From positions 277,501-341,500 of the forward strand of contig CAJNDS010002679.1 of the NCBI GenBank assembly GCA_905221605.1: a stretch of 64,000 nucleotides of DNA, read 5' to 3'. The notes under the pieces were generated by a model. The model had not been told where the DNA came from. It ran no database searches and saw only the letters and a list, made by a program, of their open reading frames with translations. This document shows positions 10,720 to 20,770 of the stretch, piece after piece (the first letter of the stretch is position 1; every line of letters starts with the position of its first letter). The position numbers and the translations under genes were made by a program. Source of the stretch: Symbiodinium natans. Lineage: Eukaryota; Sar; Dinophyceae; Suessiales; Symbiodiniaceae.

Positions 10720-10924
10720 CCCTAAACCCAGAGGTAGGGCTGGCTGAGGGGTCCGTTGCTCTTCAGACTTCGGCGGGTTGGCTGCCAGAGAACTATGGGT
10801 TGAATAAAGGTTTAGGGTGGAGAGTGTACCGGGGGGTGGGTCTCTGGGAGCTACGGTCGATGTTTGGGGGCTTCCTCAGTCCTGCTAGATGCTACTTTGC
10901 CCAGCACCACGTGGCCGGAAATCA

Positions 10925-11091
10925 ATACCCTAAACCTTAAACCCTGAACCCTGAACCCTGAACCCTGAACCCTGAACCCTGAACCCTGAACCCTGAACCC
11001 TGAACCCTGAACCCTGAACCCTGAACCCTAAACCCTAAACCCTAAACCCTAAACCCTACACCCTAAACCCTAAACCCTAAACCCTAAACCA
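10925..11091. repeat. CCCTGAA block joined to CCCTAAA block
   Basis: About fourteen CCCTGAA units in a row are followed by about nine CCCTAAA units with one CCCTACA. The sharp border between two homogeneous variants is a clean example of local amplification. Confidence 0.95.
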
Positions 11092-11530
11092 ATTTGTCCA
11101 CCAACCGGCTTCCCGTCAAGAAGCTAAAGCGCCAAAGCACCCTAAGTGACAAAGGGGGTTGAGGGGATTTTCCTTCGCCTGCAGGTGCACAGAAAGTGTG
11201 CAAGCCCTCCTGACCTAGAAAAAGGACGGAATTGGGGCTGGACTCTTTGGGGTTTCGGAGTTTAGGGGCTTAGGCTGAAAACTCTGAGCCCGAAGCCGAA
11301 CCCTAAGCTCCCTCAACCCCTAAAGGTTTGGCTTTGCTTTCCGGTGCGGGCTTCAGGGGGTTCGGGTTAAGAGTGTTTCATGCTGTGATCTGGGACCCTG
11401 CGGCCGAGTCACTGCTCGTTGAACTCCGACTCGTGCTGTTCCACCGCCCGCCAGCCAGGACGACCTGCAACGCCGTCATCGCCCAGAAGGCAAGCCACGA
11501 TATCCCTGGAGCCTAGAGACGTAGGAGTTT
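11092..11530. other. Unique patch with possible exons
   Basis: At 11093-11160 a frame reads STNRLPVKKLKRQSTLSDKG to a stop. At 11380-11516 a frame reads VIWDPAAESLLVELRLVLF and continues to TAG. Both look protein-like, but I could not fix acceptors. Confidence 0.35.
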
Positions 11531-12119
11531 GTCCTTGAACCCCTCAGCCCCGAACCCTAAACCCTAAACCCTGAACGCCTCAGGTGTTCAGGGTTTAGGG
11601 TTCAGGGTCCAGGGGTTTTGGGAGCCCGGAGCCTCGCAAGGCCCCGAGGTCCTGAAAGTCCGAGTTTGGCCCAGGCTTCGGCGGTCAAGTGTCGAGGTCC
11701 CTGGGATCAGTTTCGAGAGCCGCTTGGACAGGGGGAGATGGAGTCGTTAGGGGGTTTAGGGCTGCAAAAAAATTCTTTTAAGGGTTTGGGGTTGGGAGTC
11801 CGGGGCTTTGAGGGTTTTTGGGCGAGGGCTGCACAGGCTTTTCGGGTTGAGGGTTTGTTCGGGGTTTAAGAGCTTAGGGCTGTACAGGCTTCAGGGTTTT
11901 AGGACTTTGGGATTCATGCTGCAGGGACAGGCTGAAGTGGCGTTGCCTAGATCACAACGCCAAATGCACCACGCAGTTTAGGGTTTAGGGTTTAGGGCTT
12001 AGGCCCCAAAAGCCCCTAACCCCTAGACCCTAAGCCTTAACCCTAAACCCTAAACCTAAACCCCAAACCCTAAACCCTAAACCTAAGCTCCACACCGCAA
12101 AGCCCCCAACGCCCGATTT

Positions 12120-12180
12120 CTCGGAGCACAGTCCAGGTGCCGATGTCACCTCCAGCGGCTCGTGCTGCAGGGTCCGACTT
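12120..12180 (+). CDS. Possible exon, very short
   Basis: After CACAGTCCAG the patch reads VPMSPPAARAAGSDLTG with no recognisable donor. A CCCTAAA run lies to its left and a degenerate TTTAGGG-like tract to its right. Confidence 0.3.
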
Positions 12181-12184
12181 GACA

Positions 12185-12385
12185 GGGGTTTAGAGGTTGT
12201 AGGGGTTTATGGGGTTTATATCGGGTTTATTAAGGGTTTATATAGGGTTTTTTTAGGGATTCATATAGGGTTTTTATAGGGTTTATGGGGTTCATAGGGT
12301 TTATAGGGTTTATCGTATTTGGGGTTTATATAGGGTTTATGTAGGGTTTATACAGGGTTAATATAGGGTTTATGTAGGGTTTAGA
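12185..12385. repeat. Degenerate TTTATAGGG-type array
   Basis: Units of 7-14 bp built on GGGTTTATA with TA inserted between heptamers. It is the most AT-rich telomere-like tract in the window. Confidence 0.8.
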
Positions 12386-12399
12386 GGTCGAGCAGCCGC

Positions 12400-12945
12400 G
12401 AGGAGCTCCGTGGGTAGTAAGGTAACGAGGGTTCAAGCGGATTGAGCCTCACTTATGGTCACCCTTTTCATAACTTGCTGTGAAAACCTTCAAGTAGGAC
12501 GAGGGTTTGGGGTTTGCGGGGTCAGTCGCCCCACAGCACAGAACACGATCCTAAACCTAAGCCCGAGCCGTTTGAAATCTGCGGCCTAAGGGAAAGGCAA
12601 CAATCCTTGAGGAACTGATGAGGCCCTCAGCACGCCGTAATTGGTTCAGGAGTGGGGTTTAGCGCTTTAGGCCCGACAACCTGCACCCCTTTTCTCACTC
12701 ACCAGCCTTACCCTATTGGGCGTGCTGTGTTTTTGCAATGTTCGCCGTAAGCTCCGATCCCGACAAAACGGCCAAGAGTCGAAGGTGCTTGTTTCGTGAG
12801 GGGGAATGGCAAGACGCCACATCCCCACAAAGTCCAGCAAGTCCCAACTCTTGAGGCCTAAATCCCTACACCTCCAAATACAGAAGCCTGGTCCTGGCAA
12901 AAAGACTTAATCAAATCCAACATCGCAGGCTCTAATCCCTGAACC
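12400..12945. other. Unique spacer, nothing assigned
   Basis: A minus-strand frame (12667-12900, 77 codons) is open but has no protein-like signature or splice context that I can defend. Confidence 0.3.
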
Positions 12946-12949
12946 CAAG

Positions 12950-13058
12950 TGGGGGTTTGCAAAATGAGGGGTACTTTACTGGGGTCTTCATTAAATTAGA
13001 AGGGAATCCGACTATTTGGGGGTTTGTACTAGGGGTCCCGTATTTTCGTAAACTCCCT
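12950..13058. mobile_element. Family A inverted-repeat element
   Basis: Left end TGGGGGTTTGCAAAATGAGG, right end CCGTATTTTCGTAAACTCCC: inverted repeats with a few mismatches. The interior includes GGGGTCTTCATTAAATTAGA and CTATTTGGGGG, shared with the copies at 15260, 20657 and 55485. Confidence 0.75.
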
Positions 13059-13124
13059 AAACCCTAAACCCGAAACCCTAAACCCGAAACCCTAAACCCT
13101 AAACCCTAAACCCTAAACCCCCCA
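13059..13124. repeat. CCCTAAA array with CCCGAAA units
   Basis: About nine units placed between the family A copy and the candidate exon at 13129. Confidence 0.9.
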
Positions 13125-13128
13125 CAAG

Positions 13129-13208
13129 CCGCCGAGGAGTTGCAGCAAAACGCCGTCGTTCCAGTGTTGAGTCAATGCTGGGGCTGGGTGACAGCATGCC
13201 GGCCGCAG
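13129..13208 (+). CDS. Candidate internal exon, unknown protein
   Basis: Acceptor CCCCACAAG, two bases then 26 codons: AAEELQQNAVVPVLSQCWGW then VTACRPQ. The right end CCGCAG|GATGTT would be a GA donor, a type known from dinoflagellates, and lies six bases from a family C element. The helical N-terminal half resembles many proteins; no family is assigned. Confidence 0.45.
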
Positions 13209-13214
13209 GATGTT

Positions 13215-13326
13215 CTAGGACCCGGAGTAGGCCCGTATTTCCTTTTTTTAGGGTTGGGGTTCCCTTACAATCCCCTTACAACCAAAAAGGGTACCCTTTT
13301 TCTTCCTAGGTCACTCCTGGGTCTAG
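13215..13326. mobile_element. Family C inverted-repeat element, best copy
   Basis: Left end CTAGGACCCGGAGTAGGCCC, right end CCTAGGTCACTCCTGGGTCT. The interior is TTCCTTTTTTTAGGGTTGGG, then TTCCCTTACAATCCCCTTAC and AACCAAAAAGGGTACCC. It contains exactly one TTTAGGG. It directly follows a candidate exon. Confidence 0.8.
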
Positions 13327-13401
13327 TCTTTTGGTAGCGAAGAAGATGTCAAGTCGCAAAGACGAGGCCCTAATCTCCTCTTCCGCCTTGAACCCTCGGC
13401 G

Positions 13402-13409
13402 CCAAGTTC

Positions 13410-13441
<32 letters not shown>

Positions 13442-13485
13442 GCCCTCAGCCCTCAACCCTCAACCCTCAACCCTCAACCCTAACC
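13402..13485. repeat. CCCTCAA array
   Basis: About twelve units of the CCCTCAA variant with two CCCTCAG. It is homogeneous for a non-canonical heptamer. Confidence 0.9.
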
Positions 13486-13619
13486 CTTGTTCAAGCTCGA
13501 ACCCTGGCCTACAAGCCCCTCCACCCCCCTCTCTCAAGTGAGTTTTCCAGGCGGAGCGATCTCCGGCTCTTTGAGCAACCTGGCTGCTCTTGGAGGGCCC
13601 TGGAAGCTTAGGGTTTAGG

Positions 13620-13990
13620 GTTTAAAAATTCACGCGTGTACTCATTCATTTATTCTCTTCACCTTTATTATTATTATTATTATTATTCTTATTATGGAAC
13701 ACCCGTAAAAACCGCTGGTCGCAAGATGTACACGGTAATAATAGTAGAACGCCCCCGGAATTATGGTAATAATAATGGGGGCTCTTTGTTCGTCCTTTCA
13801 TTCACTACTTTTGTATTGTTTGTGTGTTTCGTTCAATCATTCAGGCGTTTTCGTGCTTCACTTATTCATTACAAAACGCCCTCATTCATTCACTACACCT
13901 TAATAATAATATTAATAGAGGGGATATAGAGAAGAAAGAATACCAAAAAGCCTAATATTTGATTTTTTTTATTTTTTTGAATTTTGAATT
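13620..13990. other. AT-rich spacer with (TTA)n
   Basis: A TTA microsatellite occupies about 13665-13688. The rest is AT-rich unique sequence with no convincing exon. Confidence 0.5.
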
Positions 13991-13997
13991 CTAGGGC

Positions 13998-14097
13998 CTG
14001 GTTCTTAGCAGGGAATGAGGGAATTGCGGCGCCCTATATATACCTTTTGAGGGAGTATATAGGGTACCTCATTCCCTCATTCCCGACGAAGAGCCAG
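13998..14097. mobile_element. Family F palindromic element
   Basis: Left arm CTGGTTCTTAGCAGGGAATG, right arm CATTCCCGACGAAGAGCCAG: inverted repeats with few mismatches, continued inside by GCCCTATATATAC against GTATATAGGG. About 100 bp, non-coding. Similar arms, more diverged, occur around 18497-18570. Confidence 0.7.
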
Positions 14098-14630
14098 TGG
14101 AGGGCCCTGGAAGTTTAGGGTTCAGGGTCTTTAGGGTTTGCAGCCGGAACTTGTCCTTGATCTGCAGTGCCACCGGAGCAGGGCTGCTCTGGGAGACCAG
14201 CGAAGCAATCAGAAGCCAGTCGGACACTTGGAGTCGAGACAGAAGCCGCGAATCAACAACCCAGCGCGCAGCAGCGACCAGCGCGAGTCCGAAATTGCGT
14301 GCCCGAAGGCAGTGAATCAGAAGCTGCAACTCGGAAACCAAGGATCATCAGGCTGTCCCTAGTGCGTCCATGCTGCCAGAGCATCCGCCAAAGCACCTAT
14401 ACCGTCCGGATAAAGAGCGCCCATGCGACCAGCCAAGTCACCACCACGCGACCAGAGAGCGTCTGTTCCACAAGCGCATCCATATGCCGGGGGCCGTGCG
14501 CAAATGTTTATGTCCATGCTGCAAGAGCATCCATGCCGTCGCCGGCACTTTTGGGGCTCCTCAAACCCATCTTTCCCTGAACTCTAGCCCTAAACTCACT
14601 TCAATGCATCAATGAAGCCAGAAGCCCTAA
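14098..14630. other. Heptamer-free block, frames open on both strands
   Basis: Plus frames at 14167-14580 and 14370-14615 and a minus frame at 14069-14341 are all open. The minus frame is leucine/valine-rich and the plus frames are polar. Without splice sites or a family match I cannot choose. Confidence 0.35.
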
Positions 14631-14751
14631 ACCTACCGAAGTGCCCCACATAAGCCCCATGAATCCTACGAATCGCCGGGCCCTAAGCCCTGAGGGGCCA
14701 AAGATGAACAGATGAATAAAGAGTTACAACGCAGCGGACACAACCATCACT

Positions 14752-14828
14752 GCCAAGGCGTCCCCTCCAAGCTACAGGGCCCCCTGCTGGGCCTCGTGGC
14801 TGCGGCAGATCAGGAGGCCGCGCTTCGG
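14752..14828 (+). CDS. Possible exon, unknown protein
   Basis: After CACTGCCAAG the patch reads KLQGPLLGLVAAADQEAALR, a helical alanine/leucine-rich segment, then runs into a heptamer-like tract. The borders are approximate. Confidence 0.35.
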
Positions 14829-14839
14829 GTTGAGGGTGT

Positions 14840-15250
14840 AGGGTATGGGGTATGGGGTTTAGGGTTTAGGGTTTAGAGTAGAAGGTAGAAGGTATAGGGT
14901 TTAGGATCAGGGTTTTTCAGGTTTGAGAACTGATTAAGGGTGTAAAGTTTGGTTAGGTTGCTTCAGGGGGCCTTTTGAGGTTTAAGGTTCAGGGCAGCAG
15001 GGTTATGGGGTTAGAGGTGCAGACCCTGCCTCTGGACTTAGTGTTAGGGTTGGAAGTCTGGTAGTTCTGAGCAGAGCTGAGAGTTGGGGCTTACGCATTT
15101 TCAGCCAAGTCATCGGCCCGAATGTGTCTTCCGAGAACTTAGGTTCCCCCCGAACATGCCGCTTAGAAGCCCTCAACGTACATCCTGCTGCTTCCGTGCC
15201 GCCAGTCAGCGAACAGCCGGGCACCAGACGCGGAGAGCCAGGCAGGAATT
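14840..15250. other. Spacer with degenerate TTTAGGG and a possible exon
   Basis: The left third is degenerate GGGTTT repeats. From about 15124 to 15259 a plus frame reads through to the GTAAGG at 15260, which also starts a family A element, so this may be an exon ended by the element. Confidence 0.35.
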
Positions 15251-15259
15251 CGGGTTGCC

Positions 15260-15367
15260 GTAAGGGGGTTTACGATATTGGGGGCTACCTTATTGGGGTC
15301 CTTAATATAAGGGGATCCTACTTTTTGGGGGTTATTCGGGTCCCTTATTTTCGTAAACCCCTACGAA
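15260..15367. mobile_element. Family A element forming a possible whole intron
   Basis: It begins GTAAGGGGGTTTACGATATT and ends TTTCGTAAACCCCTACGAAG, so both GT and AG lie in the inverted ends. The interior has GGGGTCCTTAATATAAGGGG and CTACTTTTTGGGGGT. It is 108 bp and non-coding, the neatest family A candidate for an intron made of a single element. Confidence 0.65.
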
Positions 15368-15576
15368 GGGCGGTATGGCTCTGGGTGTCTTTGTTGGGCT
15401 TGAAGTTGCTGTGTTGGGTGGCTAGAGCCAGGGTGCCTTCGGTTTCATTGGGATCTTGGAGGAGCCGGGGAAGGGGTGGGGCGGGGTGGGGGATGCGCCG
15501 TTGGAGACGCATGGGTAGTTCTAGCTGGGTTTAAACTCGGACGGCCGCAAAAAGGGGTTGTAGCTGTATTCCGGGT

Positions 15577-15657
15577 AGTGAAGGAGACGGTGAACTACAC
15601 CATCCACGTGGCGGCCTCCAGCGCCAGCACCGAAGACTCCACTGTGGGCCAGGAATG
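15577..15657 (+). CDS. Possible terminal exon
   Basis: The frame reads VVKETVNYTIHVAASSASTE then DSTVGQE and TGA. The beta-strand-like start and balanced composition look protein-like, but no family is recognised and the acceptor is uncertain. Confidence 0.4.
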
Positions 15658-15699
15658 AAAGTCGGGGGTGGGGCGGCGTGTGGCGGGGTTAAAAGAATG

Positions 15700-16130
15700 G
15701 GTCCACAATCAGGGTTTAGGATTAGTTGGGGTTCAGGGATTAGGTGCCGCGATCCCTCGTTCCTGAATCCATCATCACCTATTTCATGTATGGCCTCAGC
15801 CTCTTCAGCCCTAAAACCCTGAACCCTGAATCCTAGACCGCAAAGTTTAGAGGTGAAGCCGCTGTGACGCGACAGCAGGTTTAGTGTTATGGTCTTCGGG
15901 TTTTGGGGTTTAGGGTTTTAGGGTTCAGGGTTTCGGGTTACGGGGTTTAGGCTTTGGGGGTGTTTTGGGCTTCCGGTTTAGGGTGACGTCAGGACGCACG
16001 CTTCTCGCTGGGCCCGTCCAAAGAGACAAAGTACAGCGAAACCGTCCAGGACCGGAACTACCCCCTTAGGTTTAGGGTTTAGGGTTTAGGGTTTAGGGTT
16101 TAGGGTTTGCCCCAGCCCCCCAAGCTCCAC
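15700..16130. other. Spacer with TTTAGGG runs
   Basis: Heptamer-like runs lie at 15700-15740, 15900-15980 and a clean TTTAGGG array at 16068-16110. No gene is seen. Confidence 0.6.
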
Positions 16131-16449
16131 CTCAGGCCCGAACCCCAACCCCCTTCCCCCAAATGAAGCAAGGCCCAACCCTCTGCCTCTCTCTGAGAAT
16201 CCTACGCTGGGTCTTTTCGATGTTGTTCATGTCAGGATTTCCTGCCTTTGGGGGACCAAGTCAAGAAGAAACCTTATTCACCTCTTGTGGAGGTTTTTGC
16301 TCAAAGAACAAGCAAGCAACTAGACCAACGAATGAATCTCTGATTGATCTTTATCCTTGACAATTAGTTCTTAAGTTCCAGAATCTTCAATGAAATACCA
16401 TCTCTTTCCTAAAGCGTTTATGAGTTTTTGTATTTTAATTTGTGTTTTT

Positions 16450-16620
16450 ATGTTCTCTCTCTCTCTCTTGCCCTCATTGGGATGCACCTATCGCTCGCCA
16501 AGTAACACAACACAGAAGAATAGTCTTGGAGCCTCAGGAGAAGCTTCCAGTCGTGCTGTCACACGAGTTTGCCTCGTCGGCTGCATCGAGCTGTTTCCAG
16601 AGGCCGCAGTGTTTTGCCAC
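16450..16620 (+). CDS. Possible exon, unknown protein
   Basis: Following a CT-rich tract that could be a polypyrimidine tract, a frame reads VTQHRRIVLEPQEKLPVVLS and HEFASSAASSCFQRP before entering an octamer array. Another frame is also open, so confidence is low. Confidence 0.35.
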
Positions 16621-16640
16621 CCGAAGCCTAAACCATGAAC

Positions 16641-16778
16641 CTAAAACCCTAAAACCCTAAAACCCTAAAACCCTAAAACCCTAAAACCCTAAAACCCTAA
16701 AACCCTAAAACCCTAAAACCCTAAAACCCTAAAACCCTAAAACCCTAAAACCCTAAAACCCTAAAACCCTAAAACCCT
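16641..16778. repeat. CCCTAAAA octamer array
   Basis: About seventeen units with an extra A (8 bp), almost perfect. The extra base is kept throughout, so the array grew by copying an 8-bp variant. Confidence 0.95.
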
Positions 16779-16820
16779 AGGCTGGGCACTAAACCCTGGA
16801 CCCTAAACCCTAAACCCTGG

Positions 16821-16994
16821 TTTGCAAAGCTTGCAACGAGCAGCTCCTGGGGCTTCCTGCACGCCTTTGCAAGAGCAAGCTCGGCTCGTTTTCGGTCCAA
16901 GGTCCTCCCAGAAATACCCTCAGGCCCCGACAGAAAACTACCCCACATGACCCTACAAGCCAATCGTTATAGCTTCGGAGCTTCAGGGCCTTGA
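16821..16994 (+). CDS. Open frame, possible terminal exon
   Basis: 57 codons and a stop, starting FAKLATSSSWGFLHAFARAS, then basic and polar residues ending NRYSFGASGP. It lies between a C-rich array and a poly-G run. No acceptor AG is evident. A minus frame over the same DNA is also open. Confidence 0.35.
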   Translation, partial: FAKLATSSSWGFLHAFARASSARFRSKVLPEIPSGPDRKLPHMTLQANRYSFGASGP

Positions 16995-17045
16995 TCCCAG
17001 AGTGCAAGCTCTTCTAGGCATATGGCCATGTTCGGGGGGGGGGGG

Positions 17046-17145
17046 GTATTCTCATTCCCGTTTTCGAGGGGTTAGGTGCCCTTCCAAACCAAAAAGGGCA
17101 GCCCGTTTGATTCCCAGGTCACCGGGCAACTTAGCCTAGGCCAAC
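17046..17145. mobile_element. Family C element, divergent
   Basis: It shares CCAAACCAAAAAGGGCAGCC, GATTCCCAGGTCACCGGG and a final CTAGG with family C copies. The left end is degraded. Confidence 0.45.
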
Positions 17146-17167
17146 TATTTCAAGAAAGGGGAGTCGT

Positions 17168-17248
17168 TACCCGAAACCCGAAACCCGAAACCCGAAACCC
17201 CTAAACCCCTAAACCCCTAAACCCTAAACCCTAAACCCTAAACCCTAA
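17168..17248. repeat. CCCGAAA block then CCCTAAA block
   Basis: Four CCCGAAA units, three CCCCTAAA, then CCCTAAA, followed by a run of about eleven G. Confidence 0.9.
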
Positions 17249-17266
17249 AACAACGGGGGGGGGGGC

Positions 17267-17363
17267 ATGGCTTCTGTTTGGGGCCAGATGCCAGCGCAGC
17301 AGAGCCCTGAGCAGGCGAAGTCTGAACATCATCGCGGAGTCGAAGGACCCTCGGAGATGGCGG
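17267..17363 (+). CDS. Candidate first exon, unknown protein
   Basis: ATG at 17267; reads MASVWGQMPAQQSPEQAKSE then HHRGVEGPSEMAG. The right end ATGGCGG|GTTTAGGG uses a heptamer array as donor. The glutamine/proline/serine-rich content suggests a disordered N-terminus. No family. Confidence 0.4.
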
Positions 17364-17577
17364 GTTTAGGGTTCAGGGCTTTAGGGCTTTTGGGTTCAGG
17401 GTACTTGTAACCCAATTAGAAGAGTAGTTCTAAGCCACTTACAAGCCCCTTAAGCACCCTAATAGAATTATTGTCGGTTGATAAGCTAGTGCAGATATAC
17501 TTGGGTTACGAAGTTCCATAAACCATAAACCCTAAACCCTAAACCCTAAACCCCAAACCCCAAAACCCGAAACGAAG

Positions 17578-17688
17578 GAGTGGGATGCCTTGGCCTCCTC
17601 AAACGAGAGCTGCGCTCCGGGTGCGGAGCTGGGAGAGGACCCACAGGGCTTGTTCGAAATTTTCTTCTCCGATGCCAGGCTTTGTGGG
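17578..17688 (+). CDS. Candidate internal exon, unknown protein
   Basis: Acceptor CCCGAAACGAAG, donor TGTGGG|GTTCAGGG. 37 codons, phase 0 at both ends: EWDALASSNESCAPGAELGE then DPQGLFEIFFSDARLCG. C-rich heptamers lie on the left and TTTAGGG on the right. It is one of the better supported patches in the left half. No family is recognised. Confidence 0.5.
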
Positions 17689-17749
17689 GTTCAGGGTTTA
17701 GGGTTTAGGGTTTAGGGTTTAGGGTTTAGGGTAATTTAGGGTTCTGGGT

Positions 17750-18600
17750 TTTGAGGGTGTTGAGGGCTTCGGCTCAGGGTTTTGCTTGGGTTCCTACTAG
17801 TCGGGCTTTGGTGCCTGGGTTCAGGGCTTTTAGGGTTGAGGGTTCACCAATTTTGTTAAACGAGACCCCAAGAGCAGGCAGAAGCCTTCAAGGTGTTCCG
17901 GAATCCCACAGGTCCGTGAAGGTCTTGGAGGGTCCGGTACATGTTCTTTATTTACGGGATATTGGGCTCTCATGGCTGTCATAGCCTTCCCCCCCCAAAA
18001 TGGTGCGGCCCCAAGCGTTCCCGTCTACCTTGCCTGTGTTGTTGGGGGACTCATCATCCTATGATCGGCTCTCAAGCTCTTCCCCCTGCTCGCCAGGATC
18101 ACTTCGGCCGGCAGACTACCCCGAGCCACATCGAGGCCCGTGCGTCTGAAGCCGAAATCCGAGGCCCCTGAACTCCAACCCGGCTGAGGCGTGACCCCTC
18201 TAACACCACCCAAGCACTTCACCCCTGAGCTCCTCAAACCAAGACAACCTTGAGGTCCGAGCACTGCGAAGCCCTCAACCAAGCCTCCAATCTACCGTCA
18301 GAGGTTGGTGCCAGTTCCCTTGCAGATGGTTTGGTGGATCCGAACCTCCTGTTCTCCGGCTGCATGGGTTCTCTGGGGTTGGGGGTCTTCTGGGGCTTCG
18401 GGTGAGAGGTTGAGGGACGTTAGGGCTTAGGTGTTGAAGGGGTTCGGGTGCACGGCTTGGGGCTTAATGCTGATTCTTAGTAGCAAGTTCTACGTTGAGA
18501 GAAGAAGGACCCCAGTTCATTCCCCCAAAAGGCACGGGTTCTTAACCCCTGCTAAGAGTCTAAGAGCCAATTTGAGGATCCCACTAGGCAACCGCGGGTA
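17750..18600. other. Mostly unique block, possible exons
   Basis: A terminal-exon-like frame after CCCACAG (about 17910) reads SVKVLEGPVHVLYLRDIGLS and stops at 17984. After CCCTTGCAG (18321) another frame reads DGLVDPNLLFSGCMGSLG. Family F-like arms occur at 18497-18570. Confidence in each is low. Confidence 0.35.
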
Positions 18601-18788
18601 GCCCGAATATGCCCCAAAAGACTATGATCGTTATTGTAGGAATCCCTAAAAAGGGTACCCCCCCCCCTTCGTTTTCGCAATTCCGAAATTCTATGTGCCT
18701 AAAGTTCTCCCTGCCTAGAGTAGCCCACCCCACCTCAAACCAAGACAGCGGACATCCGAAAGTCGCGTGCTCCTCCTCTTCCGCCTCG

Positions 18789-18886
18789 TCCTCATCATCT
18801 TCATCTTCATCTTCATCTTCATCTTCACCTTCACCGTCACCTTCATCTTCATCTCCATCTCCATCTCCATCTCCACCATCACCATC
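18789..18886. repeat. TTCATC/TCTCCA hexamer minisatellite
   Basis: Repeated TTCATC turning into TCTCCA and ACCATC. It produces a poly-serine open frame (18609-19073) that is a repeat artefact. Confidence 0.95.
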
Positions 18887-18889
18887 GTG

Positions 18890-19400
18890 CCATCTTCATC
18901 GGGGTCATTTGAAGAGCAACAGCGAAGGACAGCACCGCATTCAGTGGAAGACCCTTCATAAACACGTCGTTTTTATGGTACGACCGCTGGCACCAAGCCA
19001 CGCCCTGCCTTGCGACGCAGTTGCAATCGCACGTGGGCGTGCCGAAGAATCGCTGCTCCTGGGCGAAATTTGAAGCAACTGCTGACGCGATGAGGTGACA
19101 CCCAAGTGCAACTCCCAGCGAAGAAGGAGGAAGGTCCGAAACCTATGACAGCTATGACGATGGCGACCCCAACCCCCCATGATTCCTCTGACCGTTGACA
19201 CTTTTGGACACGTGACGAAGTGGGAGTGTCCAAAAACGCCGAAAGCTTCGAGGATGCGGCGACGACGCGCCGAAAACCCCTGAGAGGGGGATACCAGGAT
19301 CCCAAAACGAAGCCAGTTTCGAGGATGACGCACCATGAACATGCCTCAAGCCAAGCACGGCGCTCCTCGCGCCGGCCTCGCCTCTTTTTTTTAGTGTTTA
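18890..19400. other. Unique block, frames on both strands
   Basis: Minus frames (18956-19342) and plus frames overlap. No frame has splice support or a recognisable family. Confidence 0.35.
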
Positions 19401-19892
19401 GTTTAGGGGCCTTAATAAATTAGAATAGGGTTTTGGGGGTCATTCTCGTATAATGATAAAGGAACCCACAAGAAAATACTACTAGGAGTTATGCCGACCC
19501 CTATACCAGGGTTTTGGGGGTTTGGGATGAACCCAAAACCTGCAAAAAACACTCAGGCTCCAAACCCCTAAGCCCTTTAAGGTTCCGAAGCCCTGAACCC
19601 CATAAAATCCCAAGCCTCTGAAAACTCCAAAGTCTGGACTCAATTGAGGCGCTGCTGGTCATGGTGCTTCTTCTTCCTGGAGATGTGGGTTAGCAATTTC
19701 TGCAGCCCTGGCGGCAGATTGGGTTCGGAACTCGAGGATCTTTAGGAACTTCAGGAACTTTAGGAACTTTTGGGGCTTATGGGGGGCAGACATGAGTTCG
19801 GCTGGTTTTGGGTGATTTTCAGGGGGGGCCTCCGCCAGCCGATGCTCCAGAGCAGCATTCCCCGAGACGATTGCCACATGTGGGGGTATTTC

Positions 19893-19990
19893 TTGGGATT
19901 TTCCCCCCTATATTGGCAGTCCTTCGTAGGGTAATAATGGGGGGTACTACTATAATCCCTATTGAGGGCTGCTAGTATAAGTGGAACATT
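19893..19990. mobile_element. Family B inverted-repeat element, divergent
   Basis: Left GGGATTTTCCCCCCTATATT, core AATAATGGGGGGTACTACTA and AATCCCTATTGAGGGCTGCT, right AGTATAAGTGGAACATTTT. The core is shared with 26109, 37428, 47112 and 49446. Confidence 0.7.
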
Positions 19991-20218
19991 TTAAGGTATT
20001 TCGCTTTCCCCCGAACTGCCGCCACTGTCACGGCCGAGGCATTTGTCTCTGCATAGCCAGAGGCGACTGGCCCCTTGCCAGCATGGAGGATCGTCATGGG
20101 TCCCGCATTTGCGTTGCCTTCGATCTTCTCACTCCACCCAGGGCTGCAGGCCGTGTTAGCAGAGGCGAGAACATGTCAGGTTGTCATTGCAAGGGACAGT
20201 TGGCCTGCAGCCCACTCT

Positions 20219-20219
<1 letters not shown>

Positions 20220-20250
<31 letters not shown>
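20220..20250. repeat. Run of about 30 G
   Basis: An uninterrupted poly-G tract, by far the longest homopolymer here. It lies inside a heptamer-free block (19990-20650) where plus frames run through it as poly-glycine. Confidence 0.95.
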
Positions 20251-20251
<1 letters not shown>

Positions 20252-20284
20252 GCTCGAGAGTTTGAAAAACCGCCTCGCCTGTGC

Positions 20285-20548
20285 TTAATCGCAAAGCTCC
20301 CAGGGGCATCTGCTTCCTGCTGTCCCTGCCGCACTTGCTGTTGGTTGGCATGGAGGCCGGGGTTTTCCGAGGTTCGTACAAGTGTAGTCAGAAGTGCCCT
20401 GAACAGTGCGGAACAGGCTACCAACAGCTTTCGTTTTGGCTGCACTACTTGCCACCCCAGCTAAAGCTACCGTAGTCTCGAGCAAGTCGACCCTGGCGCA
20501 GATGGAGCTGATCAGCCGCGATTGGGCCTTTCGGCGGAACCTCTTCAC
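20285..20548 (-). CDS. Possible minus-strand exon, unknown protein
   Basis: 87 codons open from a start-like codon on the minus strand, with VKRFRRKAQSRLISSICARV and DLLETTVALAGVASSAA segments. The composition is protein-like, but plus frames overlap it and no family is recognised. If real, it would be among the few minus-strand exons in the window. Confidence 0.3.
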   Translation of the reverse strand: MKRFRRKAQSRLISSICARVDLLETTVALAGVASSAAKTKAVGSLFRTVQGTSDYTCTNLGKPRPPCQPTASAAGTAGSRCPWELCD

Positions 20549-20656
20549 CCTCAGCCGACATTCGCCACTGCGCCTGGGCTGAGGGTTGGGGAAGCCAAAG
20601 CTTCGGAGTTCCTCGGAGTTCTGCTCTGGGGGACATCTGCGGCTGAATTTTGCTTC

Positions 20657-20770
20657 GGGGGTTTTTTCGACATTAGAGGGTACCTTTTAGTGGGGTCCTT
20701 CTTACCCTATTATATTTAAGTGGGGGTCCATATTAGGGGTCCCTTATCTGCGTAAACTCCGTAAACTGAG
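20657..20770. mobile_element. Family A inverted-repeat element
   Basis: Left GGGGGTTTTTTCGACATTAG, right CCCTTATCTGCGTAAACTCC. The interior has GAGGGTACCTTTTAGTGGGG and TTTAAGTGGGGGTCCATATT, as in the 12950 and 55485 copies. Confidence 0.7.

Noticed and set aside
18609-19073. 154-codon serine-rich frame
   Set aside because: Driven by the TTCATC hexamer repeat; no splice or domain support.
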